The notes beneath the pieces were generated by a model. It searched no databases and was not told the origin of the DNA. It saw only the letters and a program-made list of their open reading frames with translations. A program made the position numbers and the translations under genes. From the NCBI GenBank assembly GCA_946886275.1, contig CAMPIH010000094.1:1-8827 (forward strand): a stretch of 8,827 nucleotides of DNA, written 5' to 3'. Shown piece after piece: positions 5,895 to 8,827 of the stretch (positions are counted from its first letter, which is position 1; every line of letters begins with the position of its first letter). This DNA comes from an uncultured Sphingosinicella sp. Its GTDB lineage: Bacteria > Pseudomonadota > Alphaproteobacteria > Sphingomonadales > Sphingomonadaceae.

Positions 5895-6764
5895 ATGCGT
5901 ATTCGTCTTCTCGGCCTCGTCCTGATCGCTTCGGCGGCGATTCCGGCGGTTCCGGCACTCGCCCAGCGGGAGGTGCCGGTCGAACGGCGAGTCGATCGTC
6001 TCGAACAGGAAATGCGGGCCGTCCAGCGCCGGGTCTTCCCCGGCGGACGGGTGGAGCCTGAGATCGTGCCTCAGACGCAGGGGATTCAGCCGTCCGCCTC
6101 GGGCGATGCGCTCGGCAATCTGGTCGAGCGGGTCAATTCGCTCGAATCGCAGCTTCGGACCCTGACCGGCCAGGTCGAGGAACAGGGATACCGCACCCGC
6201 CAGATGGAGCAGGAGATCGGCCGCCTGCGCACGGAATTGATCGGCCGGGTCGACCGGCTCGAGCAGCAGGCACGACCGCCCGAGCCGGCTCCGGAGCCGC
6301 CGGCCGAAGAGCCGGCCGCCGCCGACTCCGAGCCCGCCTCCGATGAACCCGCGACTCCGGCCGCCGCGACCGATTCGGCCGAGGAAGCCTATAATGCCGG
6401 CTACCGGCTCTGGGCCGCCGGCAATTTCGCCGCCGCGGCGACGGCGCTCGAAGCGGTCGGGACCCGTTATCCGACGAGCCGCTGGGCAAGCTGGGCGCGC
6501 AATCTCCACGGCCGGGCCCTGCTCGACGACGACAAGCCGGCCGCTGCGGCCCGGGTCCTGCTCGCCAATTACGAGACCAATCCGCGCGGCGAGCGCGCCG
6601 CGGACAGCCTCTATTTCCTCGGTCAGGCGCTCACCCGGCTGAACCGGCGGACCGAGGCCTGCCGGGTCTATGACGAGCTCGAGCGGGTCTATCCGCAGAT
6701 GCGCGACTTCATCCGGAGCCGGCTCGGCGAGGCGCGAACCGCGGCACGCTGCTCGGCGGCGTAA
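5895..6764 (+). CDS. ybgF: YbgF/CpoB-type periplasmic coiled-coil TPR protein of the Tol-Pal system
   Basis: The 289-residue protein starts with a clear Sec signal peptide (MRIRLLGLVLIASAAIPAVPALA, cut before Q24). Next come heptad-like stretches (REVPVERRVDRLEQEMRAVQ, 25-44, and about 74-125, VERVNSLESQLRTLTGQVEE onward) typical of the trimerising YbgF N-terminus. A Pro/Glu/Ala-rich linker covers about 128-160. The C-terminal TPR domain (about 163-289) begins EEAYNAGYRLWAAGNFAAAATALE and contains RYPTSRWASWARNLHGRALL and ADSLYFLGQALTRLNRRTEACRVYDEL. In E. coli CpoB (YbgF) works with TolA and PBP1B to coordinate peptidoglycan synthesis with outer-membrane constriction at division. Cysteines 256 and 286 flank the last TPR and could pair in the periplasm. 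In many proteobacteria the gene follows pal; here a RodZ-like gene precedes it, while the downstream tilS-ftsH order fits other alphaproteobacteria. Confidence 0.88.
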   Translation: MRIRLLGLVLIASAAIPAVPALAQREVPVERRVDRLEQEMRAVQRRVFPGGRVEPEIVPQTQGIQPSASGDALGNLVERVNSLESQLRTLTGQVEEQGYRTRQMEQEIGRLRTELIGRVDRLEQQARPPEPAPEPPAEEPAAADSEPASDEPATPAAATDSAEEAYNAGYRLWAAGNFAAAATALEAVGTRYPTSRWASWARNLHGRALLDDDKPAAAARVLLANYETNPRGERAADSLYFLGQALTRLNRRTEACRVYDELERVYPQMRDFIRSRLGEARTAARCSAA

Positions 6765-6836
6765 GCGGCTGACGGTCGGTCCGTTCGGCCGATCACCACG
6801 CTTCCACCTGAACCGGACAGGCTCTAATCTGGGCCG
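6765..6836. other. Gap between ybgF and tilS with a weak candidate promoter
   Basis: The 72 bases hold TTCCAC (6802-6807), a 17-base spacer and TAATCT (6825-6830), matching sigma-70 boxes only partly. Initiation about 7 bases later would fall on or beside the tilS ATG at 6837, which would make the mRNA leaderless. This would fit the lack of a good Shine-Dalgarno before tilS (CTAATCTGGGCCG). No terminator is seen after ybgF. Confidence 0.25.
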
Positions 6837-7784
6837 ATGGACGGCCCAACTCCCCCGGCCGAGGCCGTCGAGCGGTTCCGCTCGGATCTCGACTCACTCG
6901 TCGCCGATCTGCCCGACGGGCTTGGCCTGGCCGTCTCCGGCGGGCCCGACAGCCTGGCCCTTCTCCTTCTCGCTCGGGCAGCGCTTCCGGGGCGGGTGAG
7001 GGCGGCGACGGTGGATCACCAGCTCCGCCCGGAGGCCGCCGACGAAGCCGCCTTCGTCGCCTCGCTCTGCGCCCGGCTCGGGGTCCCGCACGATATTCTT
7101 CGACCGGCGGCGCCGATCATCGGCAACCTCCAGTCGGCGGCACGGCAGGCGCGCTACGCCCTCCTCGAGGATTGGCGCCGGAGCCGGGCGCTCGATCGTC
7201 TCGCCACCGCCCATCACGCCGACGACCAGGCCGAGACCCTGCTGATGCGCCTGAACCGTGGCTCAGGGCTTGCCGGGCTTTCGGGGGTGCGAGCCGTCAA
7301 CGGCAGCGTCGTTCGGCCGCTTCTCGCTTGGCGCCGAAGCGAGCTTGAGGCGATCGTCGCCGACTCCGGAATCGACCCCGTCAACGACCCGAGCAATTCA
7401 GACGAACGTTTCGACCGAGTCCGGCTTCGGCGGCAGCTCCGCCAGGCGGAATGGATCGATGCCGCCGCTTTGGTTCGAAGCGCCGCCGCCCTGGCCGAGG
7501 CCGAAGCGGCTCTGGAATGGGCGGCGGACCGGCTGTGGGCCGAGCGTTCCTCCCGGTCGGACTCCGGAATCCGGCTCGACCCCGAGGATTTACCGGCCGA
7601 GCTTCGCCGCCGGTTGGTTCGGCGGACTCTCGAGCTTCTTTCTCCTGGCGCCGCTCCGCGCGGGGAAGCGCTCGGCCGCTTCATCGCCGCGCTCGAGGTG
7701 GGGGAAGCCGCCACGCTTGCCGGCGTGAAGGGCCGCGGCGGCCGCTTCTGGGAGTTCGGCCCTGCGCCGCCGCGGCGCGGCTGA
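6837..7784 (+). CDS. tilS: tRNA(Ile)-lysidine synthase TilS
   Basis: TilS uses ATP and lysine to convert cytidine 34 of the CAU-anticodon tRNA(Ile) to lysidine. This switches the tRNA from Met to Ile charging and AUG to AUA reading, and it is essential in most bacteria. The N-type PP-loop SGGPDS is at residues 34-39 (LGLAVSGGPDSLALLLLARA). Other family motifs are ATVDHQLRPEAADEA (57-71), LQSAARQARYALLEDW (98-113), ATAHHADDQAETLLMRLNRGSGLAGLSGV (123-151) and the VNDPSNSDERFDRVRLR region (182-198). At 315 residues it is shorter than the E. coli enzyme (about 430) and lacks the long C-terminal tRNA-binding extension, as alphaproteobacterial TilS often does. It still ends with the common LAGVKGRGGRFWEFGPAPPRR. 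The start has a poor ribosome site, but the N-terminal length fits. A strong palindrome follows the stop. Confidence 0.94.
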   Translation: MDGPTPPAEAVERFRSDLDSLVADLPDGLGLAVSGGPDSLALLLLARAALPGRVRAATVDHQLRPEAADEAAFVASLCARLGVPHDILRPAAPIIGNLQSAARQARYALLEDWRRSRALDRLATAHHADDQAETLLMRLNRGSGLAGLSGVRAVNGSVVRPLLAWRRSELEAIVADSGIDPVNDPSNSDERFDRVRLRRQLRQAEWIDAAALVRSAAALAEAEAALEWAADRLWAERSSRSDSGIRLDPEDLPAELRRRLVRRTLELLSPGAAPRGEALGRFIAALEVGEAATLAGVKGRGGRFWEFGPAPPRRG

Positions 7785-7804
7785 GCTATCCGGCAGCGGG
7801 GCGC

Positions 7805-7832
7805 CGATCCTCGCCGGAACCGGCGAGGATCG
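7805..7832. terminator. Perfect 13-base inverted repeat after tilS, possible terminator
   Basis: CGATCCTCGCCGG (7805-7817), AA, then its exact complement CCGGCGAGGATCG (7820-7832) form a long GC-rich stem starting 20 bases after the tilS stop. No T run follows on either strand, so it is not a textbook intrinsic terminator. It could stop polymerase without a U tract, protect the mRNA 3' end, or be a genomic palindromic repeat. It separates tilS from the ftsH promoter region, which fits a transcript boundary. Confidence 0.5.
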
Positions 7833-7879
7833 CCGGGCGTAGCCGATCCGGTAAGTGCATGTTCACCCGCGCATGCTAC

Positions 7880-7910
7880 ATTGCGTGCCGGCGCGGACCT
7901 CCTATTTAGG
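7880..7910 (+). promoter_or_regulatory. Candidate heat-shock (sigma-32) promoter of ftsH
   Basis: ATTG (7880-7883), a 17-base spacer and CCTATTTAGG (7901-7910) fit the alphaproteobacterial RpoH consensus as I remember it, CTTG-N17/18-CYTATnTnnG, with one mismatch (A for C at the first -35 base). Transcription would begin near 7914, about 70 bases before the ftsH ATG. ftsH belongs to the heat-shock regulon in many proteobacteria, so the match is in the expected place. The -10 lies inside a palindrome (own entry). Confidence 0.5.
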
Positions 7911-7912
7911 AG
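7899..7912. repeat. Perfect palindrome CTCCTA-TT-TAGGAG over the ftsH -10
   Basis: A 6-base inverted repeat with a 2-base centre overlaps the candidate -10 of ftsH. Placement over the melting region would suit a repressor operator, but 14 bases is short and no cognate regulator is recognised. Confidence 0.4.
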
Positions 7913-7983
7913 CAAAGCAGGCGCGAAGGGCGCCTCCGTGACCCTTAGGGTGCGATCGCAACGACCAGGAATGGGATGATTTG

Positions 7984-8827
7984 ATGGCTGACGAGAACCG
8001 GCAGGGCGGCGACAAGGAGCCTTCGGGCAACAACTGGATGAAGAGCCTGCTCATCTGGGCCGGGATCCTGCTTGCGCTCGTCCTTTTCGTCCAGGTCATG
8101 GGCGGCGGCGCCACCCGTTCGACCGAGGCCATGCCTTATTCCGAGTTCCTCAACCGGGTCGAGGAAGGTTCGGTCAAGCAGGTCGTGATCGGCAAGGAAG
8201 TGATCAGCGGCCGGCTCACCAACAACGAGACGTTCCGGACGAATGCCCCGCCACAGGATTCGGCGCTGATCCAGCGCCTCCGCGAGCATGACGTCTCCTT
8301 CGCGGCCGAGCCCGAGGCGACGACCTCGGTCTGGCTGATCCTCCTCTACCAGTCGCTGCCTTTCCTCCTCATCCTCGGAATCGCCTTCTTCGTCATGCGT
8401 CAGATGCAGAAGAATGCCGGCTCCGGGGCGATGGGCTTCGGCCGCTCCAAGGCGAAGCTCCTGACCGAGAAGCACGGCCGGGTCACCTTCGACGACGTCG
8501 CCGGGATCGACGAGGCGCGCGAGGAGCTCCAGGAGATCGTCGAATTCCTCAAGGATCCGACGAAGTTCGCCCGCCTGGGCGGCAAGATCCCCAAGGGCGC
8601 CCTCCTCGTCGGCTCCCCGGGCACCGGCAAGACCCTGCTTGCGCGGGCGATCGCCGGCGAGGCCAATGTCCCCTTCTTCACCATCTCCGGCTCCGATTTC
8701 GTCGAGATGTTCGTCGGCGTCGGCGCCAGCCGGGTCCGCGACATGTTCGAGCAGGCCAAGAAGAACGCGCCGTGCATCGTCTTCATCGACGAGATCGACG
8801 CGGTCGGCCGCCATCGCGGCGCCGGCC
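7984..8827 (+). CDS. ftsH: ATP-dependent zinc metalloprotease FtsH, 3' end cut by the window
   Basis: FtsH is a hexameric inner-membrane AAA+ protease that extracts and degrades membrane proteins and unstable regulators; in E. coli these include sigma-32 and LpxC. The first 281 residues are present. A short polar N-terminus leads to transmembrane helix 1 (about 20-39). A periplasmic domain (about 41-114, [20 protein letters not shown]) and helix 2 (about 116-138, [20 protein letters not shown]) follow. The AAA+ module then has [20 protein letters not shown] (167-186), Walker A GSPGTGKT (210-217), pore loop MFVGVG (242-247) and Walker B IVFIDE (265-270). The second Walker A residue is Ser rather than the Pro of GPPGTGKT, a variant I recall in alphaproteobacteria. 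The sensor/SRH region and the HEXGH zinc protease domain lie beyond base 8827. ATG 7984 is chosen by GGGA 7 bases upstream; an in-frame ATG at 7975 meets TGA at once. Confidence 0.97.
   Translation, partial: MADENRQGGDKEPSGNNWMKSLLIWAGILLALVLFVQVMGGGATRSTEAMPYSEFLNRVEEGSVKQVVIGKEVISGRLTNNETFRTNAPPQDSALIQRLREHDVSFAAEPEATTSVWLILLYQSLPFLLILGIAFFVMRQMQKNAGSGAMGFGRSKAKLLTEKHGRVTFDDVAGIDEAREELQEIVEFLKDPTKFARLGGKIPKGALLVGSPGTGKTLLARAIAGEANVPFFTISGSDFVEMFVGVGASRVRDMFEQAKKNAPCIVFIDEIDAVGRHRGAG

Larger units (their letters stand above)
7785..7983. other. 199-base regulatory gap between tilS and ftsH
   Basis: In order it holds the post-tilS palindrome, an inverted pair GCATG/CATGC (7857-7861 and 7872-7876), the candidate RpoH promoter with its palindrome, and a leader. 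In the leader AAGGG (7926-7930) can pair with CCCTT (7942-7946), while ACCCT-T-AGGGT (7941-7951) forms a competing hairpin. GGGA at 7973-7976 lies 7 bases before the ftsH ATG as ribosome site. No small ORF is convincing here. Confidence 0.5.

Noticed and set aside
5523..6509. 328-residue minus-strand frame across the RodZ-like and ybgF genes
   Set aside because: Antisense to two recognised genes and their junction; Arg/Gly-rich low-complexity text.
7945..8814. 289-residue minus-strand frame opposite ftsH
   Set aside because: Antisense of a textbook AAA+ module; Asp/Leu/Glu-rich shadow text.
1..8827. CRISPR array, tRNA/rRNA, insertion sequence, phage or defence system
   Set aside because: No regularly spaced repeats, no tRNA-like stretch, no transposase/integrase or defence motifs by reading; every long coding stretch is assigned to a housekeeping family apart from the one small secreted protein.

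Overview
The window is GC-rich alphaproteobacterial chromosome, most likely from a sphingomonad (Sphingomonadales). This rests on codon use, on the type of each protein, and on two remembered gene orders: lysC - nitronate monooxygenase-like gene - ptsP, and ybgF - tilS - ftsH. No database search was possible, so the genus is not claimed. All recognised genes but one lie on the plus strand. No tRNA, rRNA, CRISPR array, insertion sequence or prophage trace was seen. I see no new multi-gene system; this reads as housekeeping chromosome with some interesting regulatory detail.

Left part (1-2155): the 3' portion of lysC (aspartate kinase, first enzyme of Lys/Thr/Met synthesis) overlaps by 4 bases a FabK/nitronate-monooxygenase-like flavoprotein gene. 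The pair is almost certainly co-transcribed. lysC also carries an internal Shine-Dalgarno plus ATG just before its ACT domains, where alpha/beta-type aspartokinases start their small beta subunit.

Middle (2175-4898): a small minus-strand gene encodes a probable secreted protein of 103 residues with two cysteines. It points away from ptsP, from which a 138-base divergent region separates it. ptsP encodes the GAF-containing Enzyme I of the nitrogen phosphotransferase system, with every catalytic residue I looked for in place.

Right part (5008-8827): four plus-strand genes concern the envelope, tRNA modification and proteostasis. They are a RodZ-like membrane-anchored HTH protein, the periplasmic coiled-coil/TPR protein YbgF (CpoB), the tRNA(Ile)-lysidine synthase TilS, and the first 281 residues of the membrane AAA+ protease FtsH, cut by the window edge. 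A strong palindrome follows tilS. The roughly 200-base gap before ftsH holds a candidate heat-shock (sigma-32) promoter whose -10 element lies inside a perfect 6-2-6 palindrome.
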